A stretch of DNA of 64,000 nt from Bugula neritina. Lineage: Eukaryota > Bryozoa > Gymnolaemata > Cheilostomatida > Bugulidae. The stretch is taken from NCBI GenBank assembly GCA_964035545.1, contig OZ037766.1:724501-788500 (forward strand), written 5' to 3'. How positions within the stretch are numbered: the first letter of the stretch is position 1; the number at the start of each line of letters is the position of its first letter. The position numbers and the translations under genes were made by a program. The notes below the pieces were generated by a model. The model did not search any database, was not told where the DNA came from, and was given only the letters and a program-made list of their open reading frames with translations. Below, piece by piece: positions 12,401-24,154 of this stretch.

Positions 12401-14304
12401 TGTTATATAGTATACTTACAGTATATACTATAGATTATACTTACTGTTATATAGTTTATAGCTATGACCTTTGCACCCAGCAAGCCAATGGCAGGAGATA
12501 GAAACATGGGAATTAAGGCTGTTGCTGGTAGTGGTAGTGCCTCGGTACACCAGTAGGTAGCCATTAATATCAGTATGTACAGACATTTGGCAATCTAAAA
12601 TATTTATAAGTAATAAATAACTTTTTGATAAATCAGTCTTTTCATTGCTACAGAAGGCCTGCGACATGAAATGCCTTCTGCTGGAACTGATTCCGTTCTA
12701 TACAGAATTTCTAGCATTTGACTCATGAGAGAGATTGTTTCACTGACTGAGATCTCTACCGCTGCCTACACACCATGCTGTCATACTTGGACAGCTTGTA
12801 TAGAGTGACATTTAGGTCAGCTAGTAGCTAATTAGTGGTGGGCAAGCTTGCCTAGCTCTAGAAGTTGTCTTGAAATTAATAAACAACTAGAGAGTATGTT
12901 TAGGTAAAAGCCCAACAGAGCTGGCATGTGAAAATCTCAATTCTGCATTTCCTATTATCTTGATTACATTATCTGATCCACTCCAGCAACTGTGTAACTT
13001 ACTGCTTGTCATGCAAACTCTAAATATCTATTATCTATATAATAGAAAGCCAATACCAGCCATCTTTAAAGGTGCAATAAGCTGGGAATTCCAGCTATTG
13101 AGTTCTACATTACCATACAGAGTCTGCAAGCATACTAAGTGATAGTCACCTGTTCATTTGGCTGCTGAGCTACCAGAAGAGGTGAGAGAAGTATCGGGGT
13201 GAGTACAATGACTAACAACTTCCAGTTCTTCAGCAACTCCTTCACAGTACTGCGCCAATGGCTACCTCCAGAGCTTATCGGGGAGTCCTCACGTCTGTCT
13301 GATAACTTTGTCAACGGTTCAGTGCTGGTGATGAAGTCGTGTTGAGAGGAGTCTGGGGAGAAGTCTAGCATAAGGGAAAGAGAAGACAAATCAGTTTATT
13401 TCAACTAAGAATATTGCTTCGCAAAGAGTTTAGCAAAACAAAACACAGTGAAGAGTAAAAGATACATCTAGGGTGAAAGTTTATGTAGCGCAAAATAACA
13501 CAAAATAGAATAAATAGCTTTGGTTTTAGTTTTATTTTCACTGAGTGTTTTGGAAGGGCCCCCATAAAGACGACCCAATTTCCTTCGGAGTCATGCTAGC
13601 CTTCTATAGGATGTTCACATGTAACTGACTCTGTACTAGTAGGCGACACTCCATACAGTTTACTCACTAAACTTTTAGCTCACAATCAACTATGTCTGTA
13701 GCATCACTAGAAGTTTACTAATATTAACACACTCAGCAATATTATGCTATTTAATTAGTGAGAACATAATTATCCTCTAAACCATATGAGTGATAATTAT
13801 TATATGAATTCACAGCACACTTTCCCTCTTCATGTTCATATTAATTGTTTATCATATTCCCATGTTGAAAGAGTTTGGAAAATATCATATTTTTACAGAT
13901 ATAAAAAGTTTAAAGCCTGACAACATTGCAAACTAATCTATCAACAGAGTCATGACGTGATAGCAACAAAATTTGTGTTGAATTGTCCTTTGAGCAATTC
14001 ACAGTTGAAAGCAACGGCACTGCAACAGGTCTGATAAGCAAAAGTGTGAGTGATCTAGTCAGTTAGCGTCAACCGCTAAGCTAGCAAACAACACCACTTA
14101 CCAGTCGTCTGTTCGAGCAGACGTACGTGCTCCCCATAACCATTCACTCCTGGAGTAAATAATCATGTCACATTACTCCCTATCACTGATGGCAACCTTT
14201 AGAGTTTATGTTTATTAATTGTCTTCACGGATACTTTTAGTTTACTCACCAACTTTGATGTCTTTATCCATGGGTGGAGAGAGATGATTGTTAGTAGAAG
14301 CCAT
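6211..14304 (-). CDS. SLC13 family Na+-coupled dicarboxylate/citrate/sulfate transporter
   Basis: Sixteen exons on the minus strand: 14250-14304, 14102-14149, 13150-13364, 12445-12594, 11354-11469, 9339-9472, 9153-9213, 8823-8996, 8509-8628, 8135-8227, 7874-7978, 7688-7779, 7397-7506, 6894-7055, 6650-6787, 6211-6348. They sum to 1,911 nt (636 aa plus stop) with phases that join throughout. The plasma-membrane symporter family is recognised from [68 protein letters not shown] and the SLC13 signature [19 protein letters not shown]. Both SNT sodium/substrate motifs are present. The C-terminus [17 protein letters not shown] is typical. The substrate (citrate, succinate or sulfate) cannot be decided. 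The ATG at 14304 gives a short cytoplasmic N-terminus before the first membrane segment. Several introns contain minisatellites, two of them built from the donor site. Confidence 0.93.
8281..8420. repeat. C-rich minisatellite (G-rich in the SLC13 transcript)
   Basis: About nine irregular AACTACCCCC-type units ending in a run of about 14 C, inside the intron between exons 8509-8628 and 8135-8227. In the minus-strand transcript it reads as repeated GGGG runs separated by TAGTTT. Confidence 0.9.
8665..8836 (-). repeat. Four 43-bp units duplicating an exon end and its splice donor
   Basis: Units 8665-8707, 8708-8750, 8751-8793 and 8794-8836. The last is the authentic end of exon 8823-8996: on the minus strand the exon ends GACACCATGTCAAA and continues GTGAGTG. 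The other three lie downstream in the intron and repeat that boundary with one or two changes, giving three extra potential donors. Confidence 0.95.
9473..11353 (-). other. Long SLC13 intron, no gene seen
   Basis: About 1.9 kb between exons 11354-11469 and 9339-9472. No coding exon, RNA gene or clear repeat is recognisable. Short open frames in it show no family resemblance. Confidence 0.5.
11985..12460 (-). repeat. About 19-bp minisatellite made of splice-donor copies (SLC13)
   Basis: More than 20 units whose minus-strand form is TATATAAC(A/T)GTAAGTATAC. The authentic exon 12445-12594 ends TATATAACA and is followed by GTAAGTATA, so the array repeats the last exon bases plus the donor. Its first unit overlaps the coding exon. 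Confidence 0.93.
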
Positions 14305-14650
14305 TGTGCTTGCATTCAATTCTCAGTCTATTTTCATACACTTATGGGTGGTCTAACAGTGTCCCCTTATATGAGCAAACCTCTGATTACTCTGATGAAA
14401 AGTTCCTTAACCTCACTGTGGATGAGAACTGGTGGTGGTAAAATATTTATATAGTGAACAGGAAATGAACATCAATGTAAACTCAACTAATATCTGCAGC
14501 TTCCTACACTTGAATGAATACACAACCCTTCTCTGTGTACTTCACGTGTGTACATACCAGAGCAATGGCTTATTGATGATCTATGTGTTATACATTGTCC
14601 AACAGAGATAATGGAAACACAACTCCCAATGCAAGTTTATTAGTCTATAC
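14102..14650 (-). repeat. Inner arm of SLC13 inverted duplication (original side)
   Basis: Covers exons 1-2 and about 350 bp upstream. The reverse complement is present at 17209-17820 with small differences, including the upstream GGGAGTTGTGTTTCC segment and both exons. Confidence 0.9.
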
Positions 14651-14744
14651 TCTAGTAATGAGAGAGCTACAACAAGAGAGGGGTAGTAACTACTCTACAA
14701 ATAGCAGTACAGTGAAAGTTATTACTGATGTATATTGAAGCTCT

Positions 14745-15415
14745 TTTAGTATTACATAGTATTGCATAGCACTACAGTATTACATAGTATAGCATAGCAC
14801 TACAGTATTACATAGTATAGCATAGCACTACAGTATTACATAGTATAGCATAGCACTACAGTATTACATAGTATTGCATAGCACTACAGTATTACTTAGT
14901 ATAGCATAGCACTACAATATTACATAGTATAGCATAGCACTACAGTATTACATAGTATTGCATAGCACTACAGTATTACATAGTATTGCATAGCACTACA
15001 GTATTACATAGTATTGCATAGCACTACAGTATTACTTAGTATAGCATAGCACTACAGTATTACATAGTATAGCATAGCACTACAGTATTACATAGTATAG
15101 CATAGCACTACAGTATTACATAGTATAGCATAGCACTACAGTATTACATAGTATGGCATAGCACTACAGTATTACATAGTATAGCATAGCACTACAGTAT
15201 TACATAGTATAGCATAGCACTACAGTATTACATAGTATTGCATAGCACTACAGTATTACATAGTATTGTATAGCACTACAGTATTACATAGTATAGCATA
15301 GCACTACAGTATTACATAGTATAGCATAGCACTACAGCATTACATAGTATTGCATAGCACTACAGTATTACATAGTATAGCATAGCACTACAGTATTGCA
15401 TAGTATTGCATAGGA
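14745..15415. repeat. 28-bp minisatellite between the head-to-head SLC13 copies
   Basis: About 24 units of AGTATAGCATAGCACTACAG plus TATTACAT. It lies upstream of the SLC13 start, in the 3.2-kb spacer between the intact gene and the inverted copy. Confidence 0.95.
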
Positions 15416-16900
15416 CTTCTGCTCTAATCAACTTCAAGTTCACTAGCACTTACTTAAAATTAACATATTGCAACATCTGTAATAAAATTTTGTGGGAAAC
15501 ATAGCTCTCTGTACAGCAGGAAATTTTTCACCATAGCAAGCATAAATCAAAGATTAAACCCAATGATAAGTAGAAGTGGTTAATAGAAATGGTTAGGAGA
15601 AAGACTGGCTATAAGCTCCCACCCCTACCTAACCTTCCTCATGTCACACTTCAGTAAAGCTGATTATTCATTGCCAAAGTAAACAGCATTTAGATGGAGT
15701 AACAGAGAAATTTCAATAACCTAAATTATACAACTTTCTTAATGAAATCTGGTTTGGGGTGTGGGCTAACTTAAACATAACTTATCATAGCAAGGCAAAT
15801 ATTTGTAAGCACAGGTTTTCTTCAGATTTACAATGTTGATTAAAGACAATGGGGAAAACAGCAAAGACTTAGTCATAAAACATGCTAAAAGAGTAGATTT
15901 TTTAGTAGTTTTAGTTGAAAGTTAGTAACCAAATGTAGTACTACAGGCTAATATCACATCATTGTTTATAGCTCTCCTAACTAAACCCTCAACTCCAATA
16001 AAATACTATAATAATACAAACATCTTACCGAAAATAGCTCAAGACAAAGTTTGAAAGTTCTAGGTTCTGTTAGCATCGGAATTTGAATGGTTTTCAAAAT
16101 TCAACCAACAGTCCCCTGCGAGATACTTTGTTTGAATGCTGTTACTATTACAATACAGCAGCTTTCAATAGCAGCTTTAATTATAGAAGAAAAGACTACT
16201 GTTTACTTATGTAACAGTTTTATAAAATGATCACACTGTTAGTTTTAATTCAATTGCATATGTGATTGTAGACTTACAATAAGAGTGTTGAGTGAGATTT
16301 TATGATATATAATTGAGTATTCAAGTCAACACAAATACTGAAATAGATTGAATTTATAGACTCTGCACTTACTTCAAAGATAAAAAGGTGACCCAGCACA
16401 GTTGAGTGCAACAATTAACTAAAACAAGATTCACTGAATGGTATTATTTTCATATTTAACAATGCTACACCACTTTTACTGTGTAAGCTAAATATTACAG
16501 CAATAAGAATTAAGATTACATCTGATTGTGTGTTAGGCATTCCAGTTAGATGGATATGAACACTAATTAATAATTTGGTAGTAAACTATTACTCCATATT
16601 GTATTAATGCTGGTCCTTTCAACTCACAGCCATAATCATTATCAGACAACTAGAAAAGGCTACAGGGGTCTGAGGAAATTATAAATACTCACAGTCATGT
16701 TCTTTATGATGCTTACTGACTCGAAGCTCTCCCTTCAAAATACACGTGTTTTAGTATTACTACAGAATACGGCATTGTTATGCTCGTAGCTAGGCAACGC
16801 ACAATGGGATCAAAATGGGAAAACAATTTATTTGTGCATTGATAATGTTAGTATAACAATCCTACAGTATCGGCAAATATACTCATTAGATGTATATTAT
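15416..16900. other. Spacer without recognisable genes
   Basis: AT-rich unique sequence between the 28-bp array and the TA repeat. I see no supportable exon, RNA gene or transposon end. Confidence 0.5.
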
Positions 16901-16904
16901 ATAC

Positions 16905-16907
<3 letters not shown>

Positions 16908-16966
<59 letters not shown>

Positions 16967-17095
16967 CGAATATATAGAAGATAGAAATATAGAATATAGA
17001 ATATAGAAGATAGAAATATAGAATATATAATATAGAATATAGAAATATATAATATATAATATAGAATATAGAAATATAGAATATAGAATACAGAA
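16908..17095. repeat. (TA)n microsatellite with adjoining ATAGAA-type repeat
   Basis: About 27 TA dinucleotides (16908-16963) followed by irregular ATATAGAATATAGAA units to 17095. It lies close to the inner boundary of the SLC13 inverted duplication. Confidence 0.95.
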
Positions 17096-17208
17096 TAGCA
17101 TGCAATGACTCAGTAATCAGTATCAATTTTATAACAAATTACTATTTGTACAGTATTTACCACCATTTTATTTTAGTTGATCTACAATATACTATATGTA
17201 AAGTAATA

Positions 17209-18840
17209 TACTTGCATTGGGAGTTGTGTTTCCATTATCTCTGTTGGACAATGTATAACACATAGATCATCAATAAGCCATTACCCTAGTATGTACACAC
17301 GTGAAGTACACAGAGAAGGGTTGTGTATTCATTCAAGTGTAGGGAGCTGCAGATGTTAGTTGAGTTTACATTGATGTTCACTTCCTGTTCACTATATAAA
17401 TATTTTACCACCACCATTTCTCATCCACAGTGAGGTCAAGGAACTTTTCATCAGAGTAATCAGAGGTATGCTCATATAAGGGGACACTGTTAGACCACCC
17501 ACAAGTGTATGAAAATAGACTGAGAAGTTCATGCAAGCACAATATGGCTTCTACTAACAATCATCTCTCTCCACCCATGGATAAAGACACCAAACTTGGT
17601 GGGTAAACTAAAAGTTTCAGTGAAGACAATTAATAAACATAAACTCAATGAAGACTGCACATGCTGTTTCAATGTCAACCTGTAAATACTTGCTAAATAC
17701 TATATTATAACTCTGCGCTTATGTGCCAATGAGTTCTAGTAGATAAATGTGTCCTGATTTCTAACTTTAGAAGTCAATGGCGTGCATGGGGAGCAAGAAC
17801 TTCTGCTGGAACAGACAACTGGTATGTGGTGTCGAGAATCGATTGATGAGAAATTCTGAGAGAAACTCAGCTAAACCCAGTAAAGCTAAATTTAAAGCTA
17901 AAGCTATTTGTTGCGTTAAGCTATTCCAGTTACGCTATTCCAGTTGTTATGCTGTAGTATTTGCTTTTGGACATCTGAAAGTGCTAGACATGGTAACACA
18001 ATTTCTAATATGTTATTTTCTCCTATCACTATTTCAGTTGGATCAAATATATAAGAATAGTCGCAACTTATTAATCTTATTTATTAAATTCCTGGAAAAA
18101 TTTAATATAATATAATATTTTAATAACATTACATCAGAATACAACAATTCAATATATAAATAGTATTTTACCCAAATATCTTTCATGAAAATATTTTATT
18201 CTTGTTTAATATGCATATAAGTATAATATAAGAAGTACAGAAGCCATGATGAATGCTACATATTTATTTTAATTATTTAATAAACATCTCATTGAGAGGC
18301 GATATTTTCTAGGTCAATTCCGGTATGCTGATGAACTTCCTGTGTCTCGGAGCATGCATGTTGGCTATCAACACTTGGGGAACCGCCTACTTTAAACTCA
18401 ATACGTTCCCTGATTGGGCCAACATAACCACCACCAGCCAATGTACATGAATTACTCTGACACTTCTACTTTGTTTGTTCCAATATATTACTTTATTGCA
18501 TAATTTCTACTAAATTCCATAACAAGCTGAGCAGCTGAAATGGGTGCTAAACTTTGTCTTCTAGTAATCTATAACTGATAGAGCTAATACACACATGACA
18601 CAAACCATTCAACTACTTAATGCTGAACTTTTTAGAATTAGTGTATCATGATTCAGGAAAGCATGGCACTAACTCACTCATTCACTCTCCGGCTAACTTA
18701 CTTTTTGGTTCATTCACTCATTTATTTACACACTCACTCACTCACTTATCTCTCTCCACTGTGTTATATTTAGGAATGTCTATATAACCCAAATATATAT
18801 TATTATGTTCCATATTACCAAGACATCAGACTAGTGTTTT
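17209..18840 (+). repeat. Inverted-duplication block carrying the partial SLC13 copy
   Basis: 17209-17820 mirrors 14102-14650, and about 17955-18840 mirrors about 5490-6690. The segment corresponding to 6700-14100 is absent. About 130 bp at 17825-17955 do not match either side and mark the deletion junction. Confidence 0.85.
17544..18449 (+). pseudogene. Internally deleted inverted copy of SLC13
   Basis: A plus-strand copy of the SLC13 gene at 6211-14304. It has exon 1 (17544-17598, ATG kept), exon 2 (17771-17821, 3 nt longer than the original), the tail of the penultimate exon (about 17955-17995, reading [14 protein letters not shown]) and the terminal exon (about 18312-18449, stop kept). 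About 7.6 kb with eleven complete exons and most of the penultimate one is missing, so no transporter can be made. The retained exons have no stops and keep their splice signals (GTGGGT, GTATGT and GTAACA donors; CTTTAG and TTCTAG acceptors). It may still be transcribed, but a function is not shown. The 5' flank is copied too, so the promoter may be as well. Confidence 0.85.
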
Positions 18841-20640
18841 GCATAATAACTTAGTGGTGAAGAACGATTTTAGTTTGGGGGGGGGGAAGCCTCAGATTTG
18901 GCGTCGTGGACCTAACTCCACACTTGGGACCCTCAAACTAATATTGTCCTTCGACCCATTGGAACTGCTCATAGAACACTACTAAAAATATAATGCATAA
19001 TGTTGCAGCGTGTTAAATGCGCGCCAAATTGTGGGAGTCTTTTTATCACGCTTTAAACATCGTCAAATATATAAGAATATAGGGCTAAAGTGTCGTTTGG
19101 GCTAGCAAATAATTTATTTTACCAGCTAAAATTTTATGCTTTATTAGATTTTCAGAAAGAAAGTTTTCAAGTCCAACTTATGCAGTTATAGTTATTAGGA
19201 TTACTATTACTAGTATCAATTTTTCTTATTAACTCTTATACTTATAGTTATACTTATAGCTTAGAGTATAGTTAATGTCATGTTTTACTACTTATAGTTA
19301 TACTTGTAGTTATAGTGATAGTAATTTTAAATACCTTTGAAGACACAGAACACTTGGAAACACTCAAGTTGAAGCTAAAGTTTATACTTATCTTATAGAA
19401 GTGCATCACTAATACTAATAGTAATACTAATACTAATACTAATAGTAATACTTATACTAATAGTAATAGTAGTACAGTATTACTAATAGTAATACTTATA
19501 CTTATAGTGAGTTATACTAATAGTAATACTCTAATAGTAATACTCTAATAGTAATAGTAATACTAATACTAATAGAGTAATAGTAATAGTAATACTAATA
19601 GTAAGATGTAATACTAATACTAATAGTATTACTAATAGTAATACTAATAGTAATACTAATAGTAATACTTTTACTACACATTGGGCTTGGCATTATGATT
19701 ATCATTATGATTGTTATTCTGATTCTGATTATGAATAACTTTAAATGATTACATCTAGTTCTACAGTGAAACTTTAAAGGAATGTGATGAAATGAACATT
19801 TTGATTTAATTTTATTAGTATAATCAGCATCTTAATCTGAATCATAATTATTGCAATTTATCATTAATTGCTTATAATTCAAGTTTGAATTTTTATTATT
19901 TTTATAAATAATAATATATTTAAAAAATAGTACTAGGCTACTATCAGCATTAATATCGCTAATATTTTTAGTTATACTTATAGTAACAGTTTAGTAATGT
20001 TAATCACTTAATGCTAATAGTAATATAGTAATGATGCTACCAAGACTGAATGCATCTTAATAGTAATCATTAGTAATATTATTATTTGAATCTAAATTTT
20101 GTTTTGTTTTATTTTACTATAGCATTGGCTTTGCCGGCCAACGCAGCAGTGAGAGATGCCAAAATTAACTTTCTGTATACATATATGTGATTGAGTATAG
20201 CTATGAGTGTTAGTAAAACTGTATTCTATAGGCTACTATTTGTTCAAGTGTTCAGACTAACAAATTTATTTTTATGTGGCTTGTTATTAGCATGAGTATA
20301 AATATATAACTGTACTACTAATACTACTAATAGTAAAGTTAAAAATACCTTACCTCATAATTAAAAGTTATTAATATTAGCAGGAGACTAAGAAATTTAC
20401 AATAATTTATGTCTGTAAAGTAAATTTTTCATGCATTTATTTCCATTTTAGTAGAATCAAGGCAAAGTCTGTCTTAGATCTAATAACATACTGAGCAAGT
20501 CGTTTGTTTGAATATGTTATTATAGATATGCTTTGAGGAGATTAGGAACTAGGGCATTTCATCAGCTCTGATGAGAGTTTATAATTTGGCAATCTGTTTT
20601 TGAGATGTGTCAATATTATCAGGTTGACTCATGTGTCATC
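18841..20640. other. Intergenic region with degenerate AGT/ATA repeats
   Basis: Upstream of POLE3. 18852-18985 resembles DNA near 62700-62830 (shared GGTGAAGARCGATTTTRG). 19230-19680 is a dense mixture of TAATAGTAATAC and TAATACTAATAC units, followed by AT-rich sequence. No gene is supported. Confidence 0.5.
19230..19680. repeat. TAATAGTAATAC-type microsatellite
   Basis: Irregular but dense 6-bp units (AATACT, AATAGT) over about 450 bp, flanked by looser TTATAGTTATAC units. Confidence 0.85.
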
Positions 20641-20674
20641 TTTTCTACACAGAACTTGAGTTTTGCTAATAAAG

Positions 20675-21548
20675 ATGGCCGAAAGACCAGAAGACCTGAA
20701 TCTACCCAATGCTGTTGTGACGAGAATCATGAAGGAGGCCCTTCCTACTGGCATTAATATCGGTAAAGACGCCCGCACAGCTATCAGCAAAGCTGCCAGC
20801 GTCTTTGTGCTCTACGCGACTTCCTGGTTAGTGTGCAGACGTCATATGATATGCAGACGTCATGTGATGTGCAGACGTCATGTGATGTGCAGACGTCATG
20901 TGATATGCAGACGTCATGTGATATGCAGACGTCATGTGATATGCAGACGTCATGTGATGTGCAGACGTCATGTGATATGCAGACGTCATGTGATCTGCGG
21001 ATGTCATGTGATATGCAGACGTCATGTGTCATTTCTTAATCTTGTCTTATTTTACATCCTTGTATGAGAAATGTTTCTGTGTATATCCACTCATCAAGCC
21101 GTCTAATACGACACGGTTATTAGCTGGGTGGGAGTTAGCCTCTAATTCTTGTCTTTCAGTGCGAATAACAACGCCTTGAAAGGGAAGAGAAAGACCATCA
21201 CAGCCAACGATGTCTACTCCGCGTTGTCTGAGATGGAATTTGAGGAGTTTATTGATCCGATAAAAGGGGAATTGGAGGGTGAGTAGTTAGTAGTTAGTAG
21301 TTAGTACTCAGTAGTTAGTAGTTAGTACTCAGTAGTTAGTGAGATACTCTTTATTAACAGTCCACAAGCAAGCCCAGGCTAGTAAAAAGAGTAAGAAAGC
21401 CGCCAAGTCTAAGTCAAAGGAAACTGTTGTCTCAGAGGAAGCGGATGCTGCAAATGATGTGAACGGGGTTGATCCAGGGGTGGATGAAGAACTAGTTGAG
21501 GGGGAAGACGCTGAGTCTAAGGAAAATGAAGTTATGGAGACATCCTAG
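20675..21548 (+). CDS. POLE3: POLE3 / CHRAC17, histone-fold subunit of DNA polymerase epsilon
   Basis: Three exons, 20675-20826, 21160-21278 and 21361-21548, total 459 nt (152 aa). The N-terminus [18 protein letters not shown] is nearly identical to animal POLE3. The histone fold continues through [20 protein letters not shown] and [20 protein letters not shown]. The tail is Lys-rich then acidic, as in the family (human protein 147 aa). POLE3 pairs with POLE4 in the leading-strand polymerase and with CHRAC15 in the ISWI remodeller, and chaperones H3-H4. The ATG at 20675 matches the conserved start. Intron 1 is almost entirely an 18-bp minisatellite starting at the donor; intron 2 is a short AGTTAGT repeat also starting at its donor. 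An AATAAA at 22072-22077 could serve as polyadenylation signal. Confidence 0.97.
20830..21029 (+). repeat. 18-bp minisatellite filling POLE3 intron 1
   Basis: About 11 units of GCAGACGTCATGTGATAT, beginning about 6 nt after the donor (GT at 20827-20828). Each unit contains the palindrome GACGTC. Confidence 0.95.
21279..21345 (+). repeat. Donor-derived AGTTAGT repeat in POLE3 intron 2
   Basis: The intron opens GTGAGTAGTTAGTAGTTAG and continues as repeated AGTAGTTAGT and AGTACTC units almost to the acceptor at 21360. The array includes the donor sequence. Confidence 0.85.
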
Positions 21549-23600
21549 TGAGTTGTGAAAGCAACAAAGTTATGTTTGGCTGAGAAGCTTAGCTAAACTA
21601 TCTCAAATTTATACAAAAACTTAAGGGTTTTGTTTTGCTGTGTATTTGTGTTCTGTTTTTCCAACAGCTACTTCAGCTGTATGATGACTCATCTGTCGAG
21701 ATAGTGTATATTGAGTGAGCTGTCATGTGTGTTGCAGGTAACTGGATGGTTTATATATCCGTCTGCCAGAGAGAAGAAAACTCCTGTTATATTCACTGTA
21801 ATTGCAGACGCTATGTTTTGTGTATAAATCTTATCTTCCACCTTCTCTAGCTACTCTGTAGACACAATGAGTGTCTACTTGTCAGTAGGTGCAGGTGCTT
21901 GTCTATATATATACCACATGACATGTGCAAGCACTTGTCCTTGTATACTGTATTATGATCCTGTATATTGTTATCGTCATCATCTTTTGTACAATATTTT
22001 CCGTGTATTGGTATATAATGAAGATTCAACTCTATTTTTATATTGTAAATACTGAGAGTCTTTGTTTAGCCAATAAATATCGGTTTTACAGAATATCTTG
22101 TTGGTCTGTATTTGCATTTACTCATTTCTAATTAAATAACACAGTTCTCTGATGTGAGGGAAGAAAACTACCATGAGTATAAATATACCACAAGCACCTA
22201 CTCTTTCCTAACACCAGTCTAATGTGTTGTCATGTTGTAAAGTAAAACCCGTTCTCAGTATCAAGTTTATTTTATCACTATAATAGACTCTATTAGTAAC
22301 ATAAGTATCGAATTATTCTAAATACACCACTCTGGCTTTGGTAACTTTAACTCGCAACAAATATAGGTGCATTACAAATTAGTGCACCTGCACTGCAAAG
22401 TACTACATCCACTACAAAATGATGCAAGTAGTATTTTGTAGGTAAAGTAATATTTTGTAGGTCAACAATTCGTGTCTTAAATCAGTCAGAGCAAAGTTTC
22501 ATAGTTAAACTTCTATTATTGTTTGACAACCAGCTATAAAGGGCAGTTGGAGTTGTCACACTACATACACTGCTACAGTCATTGCCCGCAGTCAACTGCA
22601 TATCTACAGTCATTGCCTGCTCCAGTCTGTTGGACCTCTTCAGCACAGTAATAGAACTGAGTCATAAATCTCATCCAGCTACGTGGATATCTTGTAACAT
22701 TACCTGTTAAGCCTCGCGCTGTATTATATTTTATTTTACACTTCAATGAAAGGTTTAATACATTGACTGCATCACAATAGCTTTAGAATAGTGGATCAAT
22801 AAGCGTGTTACACTTCAAGTGTTGCTACTGAAGTTTCCCCAGTATTGGCGTTTTGTGTAGCTAAAAAAGGATTGGCATAATATAAGATGCCAGTTGCTGT
22901 GCATATTAATTACTGCAGTGTGTGTTTGTTGATGGTCGTGTAACTCTATGTTTATTAGCTATTGAGGCGAACCAACACTTCGCGTAGGACAGCAAGTTAT
23001 TAGAGCTAGTATTTGGGAGATTACAGTTACATACACCAGCTCTTAGTAGAAGCGCTGCAGTAGCATTATGCAATGAAAGCTCAATATGCAGCTACTCCTT
23101 TATATTATTAGTTTTGTTATAAGCATCTACTAGCTGAGTGAGAAGAAATATGAAGCATCCCCTTTCCACTCTCTCTTCTCTCTGTAAGTTTTTGCCTTTA
23201 AATGATTGTGCAGAACTTTCTAGATTGTAGTACTTCTGCAGTGTTGATTCATTAAATAGCTGTGTTTCTGCTATTAGAAGTATAACTTGCAGGGCTGTAA
23301 GCAAATGTCCGCACATATACTCAATACAAGGTTTGGTAGTGTTTTTATTGGAAATTTGCTAAACTTATCTAAAGTGTATTTTCAAAATTCAACAATCAAA
23401 CGTTATTTTTCTTTCTGCCGCAATTTATTTATATGGCATCAAAATATTCATATAAATCTTAGCTTTCTTTTACAAACTGTTTGACGTTGCATGCTCAAAC
23501 AGTTTTGTTTCATAATAATTTATATGTTCTCTGCATGGAGTATGTGGTATTATAAAACTATAATACTAATTATTGATGACTGAATTATTGCATGCTACTC
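21549..23600. other. POLE3 3' flank and intergenic DNA
   Basis: The first 530 nt are probably POLE3 3' UTR, up to the AATAAA at 22072. The remainder shows no coding exon I can support. Short open frames on both strands have no recognisable domain. Confidence 0.5.
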
Positions 23601-23606
23601 TTAGCT

Positions 23607-23685
23607 GCTGCAACACACAACCTAATCACTGAGGTCAAAGTTCAAACCTTTAAGCTAGCTCAGTGATTATGCTGTGTGTTGCAGC
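23607..23685. mobile_element. Short hairpin element (MITE-like)
   Basis: Arms GCTGCAACACACA...TAATCACTGAG and CTCAGTGATTA...TGTGTGTTGCAGC are inverted complements over about 27 bp with two mismatches, around a core containing GTCAAAGTTCAAACCTTTAA. A related core (TTTAAACTTTGAACTCTAAG flanked by CAGCTCAG inverted ends) occurs at 29745-29830. No flanking duplication was established. Confidence 0.5.
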
Positions 23686-23863
23686 CTTTACATGAGTGTT
23701 GAAGAAGGTATTCCTGAAGACCTCATTGCTAGAGATTTAGGCTATATATCTATATATACCGTAGCTGCGTAGTATTGTTCATACAGTCACCCAACCAATA
23801 GAACGACTATAACAATACTAACTTGATCTACAACTTCCCATTCTACAATTCATTGTTTTATAG

Positions 23864-24118
23864 TAGTGTTTTGCGCACTATTACCTCACATCCTGTTGGC
23901 TGCGAGGAGGCGGTGCTACGAGTGTGAGGCGGGAGATGTGGGCTGTAGAGATCAATATACCCGCCCCCTGGCTCACGACATGACGTGTGACGACCTCAGC
24001 TTCAACGCTTGCGTCAAATACATCTACCCTAAGGCAGGCCAAAATGATGGTAAGTAGAAACTGCGTATTAATACTATAATAGTTTATACTTACTATATAT
24101 TAGTATATACTTACATTA

Positions 24119-24154
<36 letters not shown>

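Noticed and set aside
14745-15415. CRISPR-like regular array
   Set aside because: Units are contiguous without unique spacers, and the context is a eukaryotic genome; it is a minisatellite. The same applies to the other arrays.
20663-21067. POLE3 exon 1 continuing through the 18-bp array as one 134-codon protein
   Set aside because: The conserved histone fold continues in the exon at 21160 and joins in frame by a normal GT-AG intron; the unspliced frame ends at a stop within the intron.
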